Assembly (NCBI RefSeq): GCF_026212465.1
Contig: NC_080063.1
Span: 312,501 to 376,500 of the forward strand
Direction of reading: 5' to 3'
DNA from: Amaranthus tricolor
Taxonomy: Eukaryota; Streptophyta; Magnoliopsida; Caryophyllales; Amaranthaceae
Length of the DNA stretch: 64,000 nt
This document shows, in pieces, positions 47,401 to 56,724 of this stretch. The stretch's first letter is position 1; each line of letters starts with the position of its first letter. Below the pieces are notes generated by a model. It did no database searches. It had not been told where the DNA came from and worked only from the letters and a program-made list of their open reading frames with translations. The translations under genes were made by a program, and so were the position numbers.

Positions 47401-49014
47401 GAATGAACAAGGATCAATGATCGATAAAGAATGAACAAGGATCAATGATCAATGAAGAATGAACGATGAAGAATGAACAAGGATCAATGGTCAATGACGA
47501 ATGAACGATGAAGAATGTACAAAGATCAATGATCAAAGAAGAATGAACGATGAAGAATGAACAAGGATCAATGATCAATGATGAATGAACGATGAACAAT
47601 GAACAAGGATCAATGATCAATGAAGAATGAACAAGGATCAATGATCAATGATGAATGAACGATTAACAATGAACAAGGATCAATGATCAATTAAGAATGA
47701 ACAATGAAGAATGAACAAGGATCAATGCTCAATGACGAATAAACGATGAAGAATGAACAAGGATCAATGATCAATGAAGAATAAACGATGAAGAATGAAC
47801 AAGGATCAATGATCAATGAAGAATGAACGATGAAGATTGAACAAGGATCAATGGTCAATGACGAATGAACGATGAAGAATGAACAAGGATCAATGATCAA
47901 TGAAGAATGAACGATGAAGAATGAACAAGGATCAATGATCAATGAAGAATGAACAAGGATCAATGATCAATGACGAATGAACGATGAACAATGAACAAGG
48001 ATCAATGATCAATGAAGAATGAACGATGAAGAATGAACAAGGATCAATGGTCAATGACGAATGAACGATGAAGAATGAACAAGGATCAATGATCGATAAA
48101 GAATGAACAAGGATCAATGATCAATGAAGAATGAACGATGAAGAATGAACAAGGATCAATGGTCAATGACGAATGAACGATGAAGAATGTACAAAGATCA
48201 ATGATCAAAGAAGAATGAACGATGAAGAATGAACAAGGATCAATGATCAATGATGAATGAACGATGAACAATGAACAAGGATCAATGATCAATGAAGAAT
48301 GAACAAGGATCAATGATCAATGATGAATGAACGATTAACAATGAACAAGGATCAATGATCAATTAAGAATGAACGATGAAGAATGAACAAGGATCAATGC
48401 TCAATGACGAATAAACGATGAAGAATGAACAAGGATCAATGATCAATGAAGAATAAACGATGAAGAATGAACAAGGATCAATGATCAATGAAGAATGAAC
48501 GATGAAGATTGAACAAGGATCAATGGTCAATGACGAATGAACGATGAAGAATGAACAAGGATCAATGATCAATGAAGAATGAACGATGAAGAATGAACAA
48601 GGATCAATGATCAATGAAGAATGAACAAGGATCAATGATCAATGACGAATGAACGATGAAGAATGAACAAGGATCAATGCTCAATGAAGAATGAACGATG
48701 AAGAATGAAAAAGGATCAATGATCAATGAAGAATGAACGATGAAGAATGAACAAGGATCAATGATCAATGAAGAATGAACGATGAAGAATGAACAAGGAT
48801 CAATGGTCAATGACGAATGAACGATGAAGAATGAACAAGGATCAATGATCAATGAAGAATGAACGATGAAGAATGAACAAGGATCAATGATCAATGAAGA
48901 ATGAACAAGGATCAATGATCATTGACGAATGAACGATAAACAATGAAAAAGGATCAATGATCAATGAAGAATGAACGATGAAGAATGAACAAGGATCAAT
49001 GCTCAATGACGAAT
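41430..49014. repeat. 3,775-bp tandem higher-order duplication
   Basis: About 41430-45239 and about 45205-49014 match at a constant 3,775-bp offset (270 x 14 minus 5; one hairpin unit per copy, at 43528 and 47303). Shared rare marks include AAAACGGATC near 42447 and 46222, and the 206-bp landmarks at 41884 and 45659. Similarity ends near 45240/49015, where one copy reads GAATAAACG and the other GAATGAACG. Confidence 0.87.
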
Positions 49015-50842
49015 GAACGATGAAGAATGAACAAGGATCAATGATCAATGAAGAATGAACGATGAAGAATGAACAAGGATCAATGATCAATGAAGAATGA
49101 ACGATGAAGAATGAACAAGGATCAATGATCAATTAAGAATGAACGATGAAGAATGAACAAGGATCAATGATCAATGACGAATGAACGATGAAGAATGAAA
49201 GAGGAGTAATGGTCAATGACGAATGAACGATGAAGAATGAACAAGGATCAATGATCAATGACGAATGAACGATGAAGAATGAAGAAGGGTCAATGATCAA
49301 TGAAGAATGAACGATGAAGAATGAACAAGGATCAATGATCAATGAAGAATGAACGATGAAGAATGAACAAGGATCAATGGTCAATGACGAATGAACGATG
49401 AAGAATGAACAAGGATCAATGATCAATGAAGAATGAACGATGAATAATGAACAAGGATCAATGCCCAATGACGAATGAACGATGAAGAATGAACAAGGAT
49501 CAATGATCAATGAAGAATGATCTTCATGAACAAGGATCAATGATCAATGAAGAATGAACGATGAAGAATGAACAAGGATCAATGGTCAATGACGAATGAA
49601 CGATGAAGAATGAACAAGGATCAATGATCGATAAAGAATGAACAAGGATCAATGATCAATGAAGAATGAACGATGAAGAATGAACAAGGATCAATGGTCA
49701 ATGACGAATGAACGATGAAGAATGTACAAAGATCAATGATCAAAGAAGAATGAACGATGAAGAATGAACAAGGATCAATGATCAATGATGAATGAACGAT
49801 GAACAATGAACAAGGATCAATGATCAATGAAGAATGAACAAGGATCAATGATCAATGATGAATGAACGATTAACAATGAACAAGGATCAATGATCAATTA
49901 AGAATGAACGATGAAGAATGAACAAGGATCAATGCTCAATGACGAATAAACGATGAAGAATGAACAAGGATCAATGATCAATGAAGAATAAACGATGAAG
50001 ATTGAACAAGGATCAATGATCAATGAAGAATGAACGATGAAGATTGAACAAGGATCAATGGTCAATGACGAATGAACGATGAAGAATGAACAAGGATCAA
50101 TGATCAATGAAGAATGAACGATGAAGAATGAACAAGGATCAATGATCAATGAAGAATGAACAAGGATCAATGATCAATGACGAATGAACGATGAACAATG
50201 AACAAGGATCAATGATCAATGAAGAATGAACGATGAAGAATGAACAAGGATCAATGGTCAATGACGAATGAACGATGAAGAATGAACAAGGATCAATGAT
50301 CGATAAAGAATGAACAAGGATCAATGATCAATGAAGAATGAACGATGAAGAATGAACAAGGATCAATGGTCAATGACGAATGAACGATGAAGAATGTACA
50401 AAGATCAATGATCAAAGAAGAATGAACGATGAAGAATGAACAAGGATCAATGATCAATGATGAATGAACGATGAACAATGAACAAGGATCAATGATCAAT
50501 GAAGAATGAACAAGGATCAATGATCAATGATGAATGAACGATTAACAATGAACAAGGATCAATGATCAATTAAGAATGAACGATGAAGAATGAACAAGGA
50601 TCAATGCTCAATGACGAATAAACGATGAAGAATGAACAAGGATCAATGATCAATGAAGAATAAACGATGAAGAATGAACAAGGATCAATGATCAATGAAG
50701 AATGAACGATGAAGATTGAACAAGGATCAATGGTCAATGACGAATGAACGATGAAGAATGAACAAGGATCAATGATCAATGAAGAATGAACGATGAAGAA
50801 TGAACAAGGATCAATGATCAATGAAGAATGAACAAGGATCAA
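43639..50842. repeat. Nested 672-bp tandem duplications (three pairs)
   Basis: A block of roughly 550 bp, with ATCGATAAAG, TGTACAAAGATC, ATCAATGATGAATG, AACGATTAACAATG and GAAGATTGAAC in order, is repeated 672 bp (48 x 14) apart. The pairs are 43639-44188 with 44311-44860, 47414-47963 with 48086-48635, and 49621-50170 with 50293-50842. All three pairs lie in larger duplicated segments (3,775 bp and 2,207 bp offsets), so the 672-bp event came first. Confidence 0.85.
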
Positions 50843-50860
50843 TGATCAATGACGAATGAA
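46677..50860. repeat. 2,207-bp-offset direct duplication
   Basis: About 46677-48650 matches about 48884-50860 at a constant offset of 2,207 bp (158 x 14 minus 5), including hairpin units at 47303 and 49510 and the nested 672-bp pairs. The second copy ends just upstream of the retrotransposon. Confidence 0.8.
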
Positions 50861-51295
50861 CGATGAAGAATGAACAAGGATCAATGCTCAATATCGAATG
50901 AATGATGAAGAATGAACAAGGATCAATGCTCAATGACGAATGAACGATGAAGAATGAACAAGGATCAATGATCAATGAAGAATGAACGATGAAGAATGAA
51001 CAAGGATCAATGATCAATGAAGAATGAACGATGAAGAATGAACAAGGATCAATGGTCAATGACGAATGAACGATGAAGAATGAACAAGGATCAATGATCA
51101 ATGAAGAATGAACGATGAAGAATGAACAAGGATCAATGCTCAATATCGAATGAACGATGAAGAATGGACAAGGATCAATGATCAATGAAGGATGAACGAT
51201 GAAGAATGAACAAGGATCAATGATCAATGAAGAATGAACAAGGATCAATGATCAATGAACAATGAACGATGAAGAATAAACAAGGATCAATGATC

Positions 51296-51300
51296 AATGA
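51296..51300. other. Target-site duplication, left (AATGA)
   Basis: AATGA immediately before the 5' LTR equals the five bases after the 3' LTR. Five bp is the usual target duplication of Ty3/gypsy integrases. AATGA occurs in nearly every satellite unit, so chance similarity is possible, but the exact closure of the 42-bp unit when one copy is removed argues against that. Confidence 0.93.
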
Positions 51301-52329
51301 TGACCAAGATGGTCAAGGTACAAGTGTCCAAGATGTCCAAGTCCAATCCAATGCAAGGGAATTAATTTTGTCTAAGTCTTATTTTGATCATAGCATGCAC
51401 GGTCCAAATAAGTCATCAAATGGTTGTACTTTGCTAAGTATGACTAAGTACTTTGTTGAAAGTATAAATTAAAGGGTGTCGGTTACAAGGAATTAATTCC
51501 AAACAGTTTTGGAATACGAAGGGACATGTTTTAAGGAGATTTAAAGCTGGTTTTTAATCTCATTTAAAGCTGCAGTTTTGGAATTCAAAGGGGCATGTTT
51601 TAAGGAGTATTTATGGCTGAATATTAACCTCTTTAAGTGGGGGTTACTAGGCATTATTGTAGGAGTAAAATGCAATAATAAAGAAGCTTAAATGGAGGAG
51701 TAAATGGGAGTTACCAGGCAAATGAATGGGCTGTTTTGGATGTTACTTTGCACACTTGAAGGAGCCATGTGAAGAGTTTAATTGCTGGCCATTTCTTCCC
51801 TAGTTTTAATCTTTATTTAATTAGTCTTAAGTGTGTGTAATGGAGATTAATGTGGACATTGATTAGCCACTTAATCCTCTTTTATTTTGTTGTCTTTTTA
51901 TTTTCTTTTGTGAATTTATTTAGGCAAGTGAAAGGTTGTTATTATTTAATGTAAGAATGCTATATATAGCATACTTTGATGAATGAAAAAGACATCCAGA
52001 AATTTGCCAAAAAACTTGTGTTTTGTTTATTGAACTTGACTTGTGTTTAGTCAATTTTAATTGTCCAAATTTGAGTGTTCCAAATTTGAAGAGTTAGAGT
52101 TTTAGTGAGAGTTCCTAAAACTAAAGCTTGTAGTTGACGATTTGGTGAGAGTTCCCTAATCTAAGCTACACCCAAACAAGTGAGTGAGTGTTCCTCCTTG
52201 TTATATCCTCAAGTTTAGGGTGAGAGTTCCCCTAACTAATCTGATCATACTAAAAAAATATACCAAAAAACGTGTGACCCCTTTAACTTATCATTTTGTA
52301 ACAAGGTTTCTCGTCTTGTTTACACATCA
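51301..52329 (+). repeat. 5' LTR (1,029 bp)
   Basis: Starts TGACC and ends CATCA, the TG...CA termini of LTRs. It matches the 3' LTR base for base in a reading by eye. The first 172 bp duplicate the sequence that encodes the C-terminus of the polyprotein in the 3' LTR. Within U3 there is an imperfect duplication starting CAGTTTTGG at 51504 and 51573, each ending around a TTTTAAGGAG motif. A TATATATA box lies at 51961-51968. Toward the 3' end the motif GTGAGAGTTCC recurs at 52105, 52145 and 52220, with a variant at 52184. U3/R/U5 borders cannot be fixed without transcripts. Confidence 0.96.
51961..51968 (+). promoter_or_regulatory. Putative TATA box of the 5' LTR promoter
   Basis: TATATATA inside GCTATATATAGCATAC. 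Plant LTR promoters usually start 25-35 bp downstream of such a box, which would put the RNA start near 51990-52005 and give a leader of roughly 400 nt before the first in-frame ATG. The same box is at 55987-55994 in the 3' LTR. It is assigned by motif and position only. Confidence 0.55.
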
Positions 52330-52331
52330 TT

Positions 52332-52349
52332 TGGCGCGTCAGGTAGGGG
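52332..52349 (+). other. Primer-binding site for minus-strand synthesis
   Basis: TGGCGCGTCAGGTAGGGG starts two bases after the 5' LTR. TGG is complementary to the universal tRNA 3' CCA end, and GC-rich TGGCGC-type sites are common in plant Ty3/gypsy elements. The matching tRNA was not identified; comparison with nuclear tRNA 3' ends would settle it. The site implies that the RNA could be reverse transcribed by an enzyme supplied in trans. Confidence 0.8.
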
Positions 52350-52393
52350 AAGTTTTTCCATACACTTCCAAAGGGGTCGAATACCTACATATC

Positions 52394-55300
52394 ATGGGAG
52401 AGAATCAAGATTTGAGGGTAGCTTTGGAAGCTCTCAATCGATCCATTGCTAGTCAAGAAAGGTTGGCCGAGACTAATGCCAATCTACAAGGGAATCTTGC
52501 TGCCTTAATGGCAAGACTCTTGAACGAGCAAGATAGGAGAGATCAAGATGAAGAACCTCCACCTAGGAGGGAGGATAGGAGTCTCAAAGTAGACGTCCCT
52601 TCCTTTGATGGGTCACTTGATTTAGAGAAGTACTTGGAATGGGAGAAATCCTTGGAAAGGTACTTTGAGTACAAGGATATTCAAGAAGAAGTGCAGAAAT
52701 ATAAGATAGCCAAGGTGAAACTGAAGGGCTATGGTGACAGTTGGTTGCAAGGGGAACAAAGGGCACGTACCCTTAGGGGTAAAGCTCCCATATCAACTTG
52801 GAACAAGATGAAGAAACGGATGAGAGACCGTTTCATTCCTCACAATTACAAGCAAAGCCAATATGTGAAGTGGAGTACTTTGCAACAAAATGGAGATTCC
52901 GTGGAAGACTACATCAAAGAGTTTGATAGGCTTGCCATTATGTGTGAAGTAACTGAAAATGAAGAGCTCAAAATGGGGCGTTTTGTAGCTGGGTTGGATC
53001 AAGAGTTGCAAGACAAGCTTGAAGGTTACACTAACCTTACTTTTGTGGAAGCTTGTAAACTTGTGACCAAGTTTGATGCTAGGAGGAAAAAGAAGAATAC
53101 GCCTACCACTACTCCAGTGGTGCGCAAACCACCCTTCACCTTGAAGGAGGGTTCTTCCTTTAGCAAGTCAAATGAAGCACCTAAGAAAGACAGGAAAGAC
53201 TTCAAACTTAGCGACATTGTCTGTTACAAGTGTGGAGGTAGAGGACATTTCAAAAAGGATTGTCCTAATTCAAGGGCCTTAACCATGCAAGAGGTTAGGC
53301 TCATAGCCACCCAAAACATAAATTGGGAGGAATTTGAAACTGAAGAAGAGGAGCCCGAAAGTCCTAAGGAAGAGGATGGGGAAGATGATTGCTTTCCGGA
53401 GATGGAGGACAAAACCAATTTAGTGGTTAGAAGGGCATTGCAAGCACGTGTGGAGGAGCCTTTGGCGCCACAAAGACAACACATTTTCATCACCAAATGT
53501 AAAATTGGTGACGAGGTATGTGATTTAATTATTGACTGGGGTAGTGAGGCTAATACTGTGTCAAAGACTTTAGTGTCTAGACTTGGTCTTACCACCACTA
53601 ATCATCCAAACCCTTACAAGTTGAGTTGGTTAGATTCTAATTCTAGTACGGGAGTTAGAAAGCAATGCATGGTTAATTTCTCTATTGGTTCTTATCATGA
53701 TAATCAATTATGTGATGCAAGTGGGAAGGGAATTGGTGCCGTGTTGATTCAAGAGGGGCGTCCAATTGCTTACTTTAGTGAGAAGTTGAGTCAAGGAAAG
53801 TTGAATTATTCCACCTATGATAAAGAGTTCTATGCCATGGTGAGAGCTCTAGATCATTGGTCACATTATTTGAGGCCACAGCCGTTTATCTTGCATTCTG
53901 ATCATGAGTCCTTGAGATTCATTCATGGACAAAAGAAGTTGAATTCAAGACATGCTAAGTGGGTTGAATTTCTGCAAACCTTTAACTTTTCCTCTAAGTA
54001 CAAAAGTGGAAAAGCTAATGTTGTTGCGGATGCCTTATCTAGGAGGCATAATTTTCTTGGAGTTGTTGAAGCAAAGGTCCTTGGTTTTGATTTGATCAAA
54101 GAGTACTACAAGGAAGATGGTGATTTTAATGACGTCATGGAGAATTGTGTTCACGGAGTTTATGATTTATTTTCCTTACATGATGGTTTTCTTTTCAAGG
54201 GAAATAGATTATGCATTCTTAAGTGTCCAATTAGAAGTTTGTTGATTCATGAAGTTCATGGAGGAGGTCTGGCTGGTCACGTTGGGATTCAAAAGACAAT
54301 GGAGCTTCTTCAAGCTCACTTTTATTGGCCAAAGATGTTAGCCACGGTTCATCATGTGGTTAGTCGTTGCTCTACTTGTCAAAGGGCAAAGATGGTGTTC
54401 CATAAGGGTCTTTACAAGCCTTTGCCAGTTCCCGAGAGACCTTGGGAAGATATTAGTATGGATTTTATTGTAACTTTACCTAGAACTCAAAGGGGTAAAG
54501 ATTCAATAATGGTGGTTGTTGATAGGTTCTCAAAAATGGCTCACTTCATTCCATGTCATAAAACTGAAGATGCCATGAAAGTGGCTAAGCTATATTTTGA
54601 GGAAGTGGTTCGTTTTCATGGGGTGCCACGCACCATTGTGTCCGATCGAGATACAAAGTTCCTAAGTCATTTTTGGAAGTCATTATGGCGTCTCATGGGA
54701 ACTAAGTTGCTGTTTTCTACATCACATCATCCACAAACCGACGGTCAAACCGAGGTGGTGAATAGAGTTCTTGGCTCTTTGCTTAGAACATTGGTTAGTA
54801 AGAGCACCAAGGATTGGGATGTTAAGCTTGCTCATGCCGAGTTTGCTTACAATAGGACTCCTAGTGCTACTACAAAGTATTCACCTTTTGAAGTAGTCTA
54901 CGGGGTTAATCCCTATGTTCCTATTGATCTTATTGCTCTACCTCAAGATAAGTTTGTGCATGGAGGTGCAAAAGAGCAAGCCGAGTTCATGGTCAAGATT
55001 CACAAGGAAGTGAGGAAGAATATTGAAAAGGCCAAAGAGACTTACAAGAAACAAGCCAACAAAAGAGTTAGAAACGTGAAGAACTTTGAAGTTGGTGACT
55101 TAGTGTGGATTTACATGAGGAAAGAAAGATTTCCTAGTCAAAGGAAAAACAAGCTCATGCCACGAGCTGAAGGTCCATTTGAAGTAGTGGAAAAGATCAA
55201 TGACAATGCATACAAGGTTGATTTGGGTGGAAGGCATGGCGTCTCAAGTACGTTCAATGTGGGTGATCTTGCACTATATTATGATGATGAAGAATTGAGG

Positions 55301-55498
55301 GCAATTCCCTTTGAAGAAGAGGAGGATGACCAAGATGGTCAAGGTACAAGTGTCCAAGATGTCCAAGTCCAATCCAATGCAAGGGAATTAATTTTGTCTA
55401 AGTCTTATTTTGATCATAGCATGCACGGTCCAAATAAGTCATCAAATGGTTGTACTTTGCTAAGTATGACTAAGTACTTTGTTGAAAGTATAAATTAA
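52394..55498 (+). CDS. gag-pol: Gag-protease(partial)-RNase H-integrase polyprotein lacking reverse transcriptase
   Basis: 1,034 codons without a stop. The frame is open from 52184, but the first in-frame ATG is 52394 (A at -3, G at +4); the upstream part lies in the LTR and primer-binding site. Residues 6-50 look like a coiled coil; about 64-235 are the Gag core; C277, C280, H285 and C290 form a CX2CX4HX4C zinc knuckle. Residues about 365-441 are the start of a retropepsin, with D381-W-G-S where D-[STG]-G is expected. The protease then stops and RNase H begins at C440-D441, with acidic residues D441, E478, D503 and D546. Integrase follows: H622/H629/C659/C662 zinc site, D690, D751 and E787 (D,D-35-E), and a GPY/F-type module from G927. 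Residues 979-1034 are encoded inside the 3' LTR. Missing: the protease C-terminal half and all reverse transcriptase motifs. Nuclear integration activity is plausible; self-sufficient transposition is not. Confidence 0.93.
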   Translation: MGENQDLRVALEALNRSIASQERLAETNANLQGNLAALMARLLNEQDRRDQDEEPPPRREDRSLKVDVPSFDGSLDLEKYLEWEKSLERYFEYKDIQEEVQKYKIAKVKLKGYGDSWLQGEQRARTLRGKAPISTWNKMKKRMRDRFIPHNYKQSQYVKWSTLQQNGDSVEDYIKEFDRLAIMCEVTENEELKMGRFVAGLDQELQDKLEGYTNLTFVEACKLVTKFDARRKKKNTPTTTPVVRKPPFTLKEGSSFSKSNEAPKKDRKDFKLSDIVCYKCGGRGHFKKDCPNSRALTMQEVRLIATQNINWEEFETEEEEPESPKEEDGEDDCFPEMEDKTNLVVRRALQARVEEPLAPQRQHIFITKCKIGDEVCDLIIDWGSEANTVSKTLVSRLGLTTTNHPNPYKLSWLDSNSSTGVRKQCMVNFSIGSYHDNQLCDASGKGIGAVLIQEGRPIAYFSEKLSQGKLNYSTYDKEFYAMVRALDHWSHYLRPQPFILHSDHESLRFIHGQKKLNSRHAKWVEFLQTFNFSSKYKSGKANVVADALSRRHNFLGVVEAKVLGFDLIKEYYKEDGDFNDVMENCVHGVYDLFSLHDGFLFKGNRLCILKCPIRSLLIHEVHGGGLAGHVGIQKTMELLQAHFYWPKMLATVHHVVSRCSTCQRAKMVFHKGLYKPLPVPERPWEDISMDFIVTLPRTQRGKDSIMVVVDRFSKMAHFIPCHKTEDAMKVAKLYFEEVVRFHGVPRTIVSDRDTKFLSHFWKSLWRLMGTKLLFSTSHHPQTDGQTEVVNRVLGSLLRTLVSKSTKDWDVKLAHAEFAYNRTPSATTKYSPFEVVYGVNPYVPIDLIALPQDKFVHGGAKEQAEFMVKIHKEVRKNIEKAKETYKKQANKRVRNVKNFEVGDLVWIYMRKERFPSQRKNKLMPRAEGPFEVVEKINDNAYKVDLGGRHGVSSTFNVGDLALYYDDEELRAIPFEEEEDDQDGQGTSVQDVQVQSNARELILSKSYFDHSMHGPNKSSNGCTLLSMTKYFVESIN
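53705..53725 (+). other. In-frame deletion junction: protease fused to RNase H
   Basis: Residues before N438-Q-L follow the protease pattern of plant Ty3/gypsy elements; residues from C440-D441-A-S-G follow the start of RNase H. In intact relatives the rest of the protease and the whole reverse transcriptase lie between these points. Both family regions have a Cys-Asp pair here, so a short TGTGAT-like microhomology may have guided the deletion, for example by template switching during reverse transcription. The microhomology is inferred, since the parental sequence is not in the window. Confidence 0.85.
55313..55326 (+). other. Polypurine tract
   Basis: GAAGAAGAGGAGGA, 14 purines directly abutting the TG of the 3' LTR, the position of the plus-strand primer in LTR retrotransposons. 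It is also coding: it specifies the acidic run E974-E977 of the polyprotein. Confidence 0.88.
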
Positions 55499-56355
55499 AG
55501 GGTGTCGGTTACAAGGAATTAATTCCAAACAGTTTTGGAATACGAAGGGACATGTTTTAAGGAGATTTAAAGCTGGTTTTTAATCTCATTTAAAGCTGCA
55601 GTTTTGGAATTCAAAGGGGCATGTTTTAAGGAGTATTTATGGCTGAATATTAACCTCTTTAAGTGGGGGTTACTAGGCATTATTGTAGGAGTAAAATGCA
55701 ATAATAAAGAAGCTTAAATGGAGGAGTAAATGGGAGTTACCAGGCAAATGAATGGGCTGTTTTGGATGTTACTTTGCACACTTGAAGGAGCCATGTGAAG
55801 AGTTTAATTGCTGGCCATTTCTTCCCTAGTTTTAATCTTTATTTAATTAGTCTTAAGTGTGTGTAATGGAGATTAATGTGGACATTGATTAGCCACTTAA
55901 TCCTCTTTTATTTTGTTGTCTTTTTATTTTCTTTTGTGAATTTATTTAGGCAAGTGAAAGGTTGTTATTATTTAATGTAAGAATGCTATATATAGCATAC
56001 TTTGATGAATGAAAAAGACATCCAGAAATTTGCCAAAAAACTTGTGTTTTGTTTATTGAACTTGACTTGTGTTTAGTCAATTTTAATTGTCCAAATTTGA
56101 GTGTTCCAAATTTGAAGAGTTAGAGTTTTAGTGAGAGTTCCTAAAACTAAAGCTTGTAGTTGACGATTTGGTGAGAGTTCCCTAATCTAAGCTACACCCA
56201 AACAAGTGAGTGAGTGTTCCTCCTTGTTATATCCTCAAGTTTAGGGTGAGAGTTCCCCTAACTAATCTGATCATACTAAAAAAATATACCAAAAAACGTG
56301 TGACCCCTTTAACTTATCATTTTGTAACAAGGTTTCTCGTCTTGTTTACACATCA
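55327..56355 (+). repeat. 3' LTR (1,029 bp)
   Basis: A copy of the 5' LTR at a 4,026-bp offset, with no difference seen by eye. It follows the polypurine tract without a gap and is followed by the AATGA target duplication. Its first 172 bp are coding: the polyprotein frame ends at the TAA at 55496-55498. The TATATATA box falls at 55987-55994. Confidence 0.96.
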
Positions 56356-56360
56356 AATGA
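56356..56360. other. Target-site duplication, right (AATGA)
   Basis: The partner of the left AATGA. The joined flanks read as a canonical A-B-C unit cut within B after ATC. Empty equivalents of the site exist in the window, for example around 42529-42545. Confidence 0.93.
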
Positions 56361-56724
56361 AGAATGAACGATGAAGAATGAACAAGGATCAATGCTCAAT
56401 ATCGAATGAACGATGAAGAATGAACAAGGATCAATGATCAATGAAGAATGAACGATGAAGAATGAACAAGGATCAATGATCAATGAAGAATGAACGATGA
56501 AGAATGAACAAGGATCAATGCTCAATGAAGAATGAACGATGAAGAATGAAAAAGGATCAATGATCAATGAAGAATGAACGATGAAGAATGAACAAGGATC
56601 AATGATCAATGAAGAATGAACGATGAAGAATGAAAAAGGATCAATGGTCAATGACGAATGAACGATGAAGAATGAACAAGGATCAATGATCAATGAAGAA
56701 TGAACGATGAAGAATGAACAAGGA

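Larger units (their letters stand above)
1..51300. repeat. 42-bp satellite array, left part (3 x 14-bp subunits)
   Basis: Head-to-tail tandem repeat with no unique sequence and no inversion seen. The usual unit is A (AACAAGGATCAATG) + B (ATCAATGAAGAATG) + C (AACGATGAAGAATG). The three subunits resemble each other (shared endings such as GAAGAATG), so 42 bp is probably a triplicated 14-bp ancestor. Recurrent 28-bp units lack C; a few lack B (about 366-393) or carry two C (about 11218-11245). The consensus is 33% GC and 31 of 42 bases on the given strand are purines. Most copies contain the palindrome TGATCA at the A/B junction. Copies differ by a few recurring substitutions, mostly in B, and these form higher-order patterns listed separately. 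No gene is supported anywhere in this stretch; the minus-strand frames are repeat translations. Repeat identity is certain; function is unknown. Confidence 0.99.
51301..56355 (+). mobile_element. Non-autonomous Ty3/gypsy LTR retrotransposon (CRM-like), reverse transcriptase deleted
   Basis: A complete 5,055-bp insertion: 5' LTR (51301-52329), primer-binding site, 2,997-bp interior, polypurine tract and 3' LTR (55327-56355), bounded by AATGA target duplications. Domain order (Gag, partial protease, RNase H, integrase) is that of Ty3/gypsy; no reverse transcriptase is present. There is no recognisable chromodomain after the integrase, and the reading frame continues into the 3' LTR. Both traits are known from the CRM (centromeric) lineage of plant chromoviruses, but the lineage needs a phylogeny of RNase H and integrase to confirm. 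Identical LTRs (by eye) and an intact frame indicate recent insertion. It is the only non-satellite sequence in the window. Confidence 0.96.

Noticed and set aside
184..51248. Dozens of minus-strand reading frames of 61-250 codons in the left array (and similar ones after 56346)
   Set aside because: They are translations of the 42-bp repeat in its one stop-free frame, all versions of a 14-residue unit. Frame ends coincide with 28-bp units. There are no gene-like features and no non-repeat residues, so none is listed as a CDS.
1..51300. CRISPR-like array
   Set aside because: The units are contiguous, with no unique spacers; variation is by substitution within the repeat. This is a satellite, not repeats separated by spacers.
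51269..51472. Plus-strand 67-codon frame across the satellite/5' LTR junction
   Set aside because: It starts in the satellite and runs into the 5' LTR copy of the polyprotein C-terminus. It exists only because the LTR carries the end of the coding region; the real frame is the one ending at 55498.
52184..52393. N-terminal extension of the polyprotein by 70 codons
   Set aside because: The extension begins at a GTG inside the LTR and crosses the primer-binding site. The first in-frame ATG, in good context, is at 52394, so the shorter start was chosen.
52584..53598. Four minus-strand frames (60-124 codons) opposite Gag and protease
   Set aside because: They lie antisense to a well-supported coding region, have no recognisable domain and are typical shadow frames.
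51301..56355. Copia-type element or endogenous pararetrovirus
   Set aside because: RNase H precedes integrase (Ty3/gypsy order), both LTRs and a 5-bp target duplication are present, and there is no movement protein or other viral gene.
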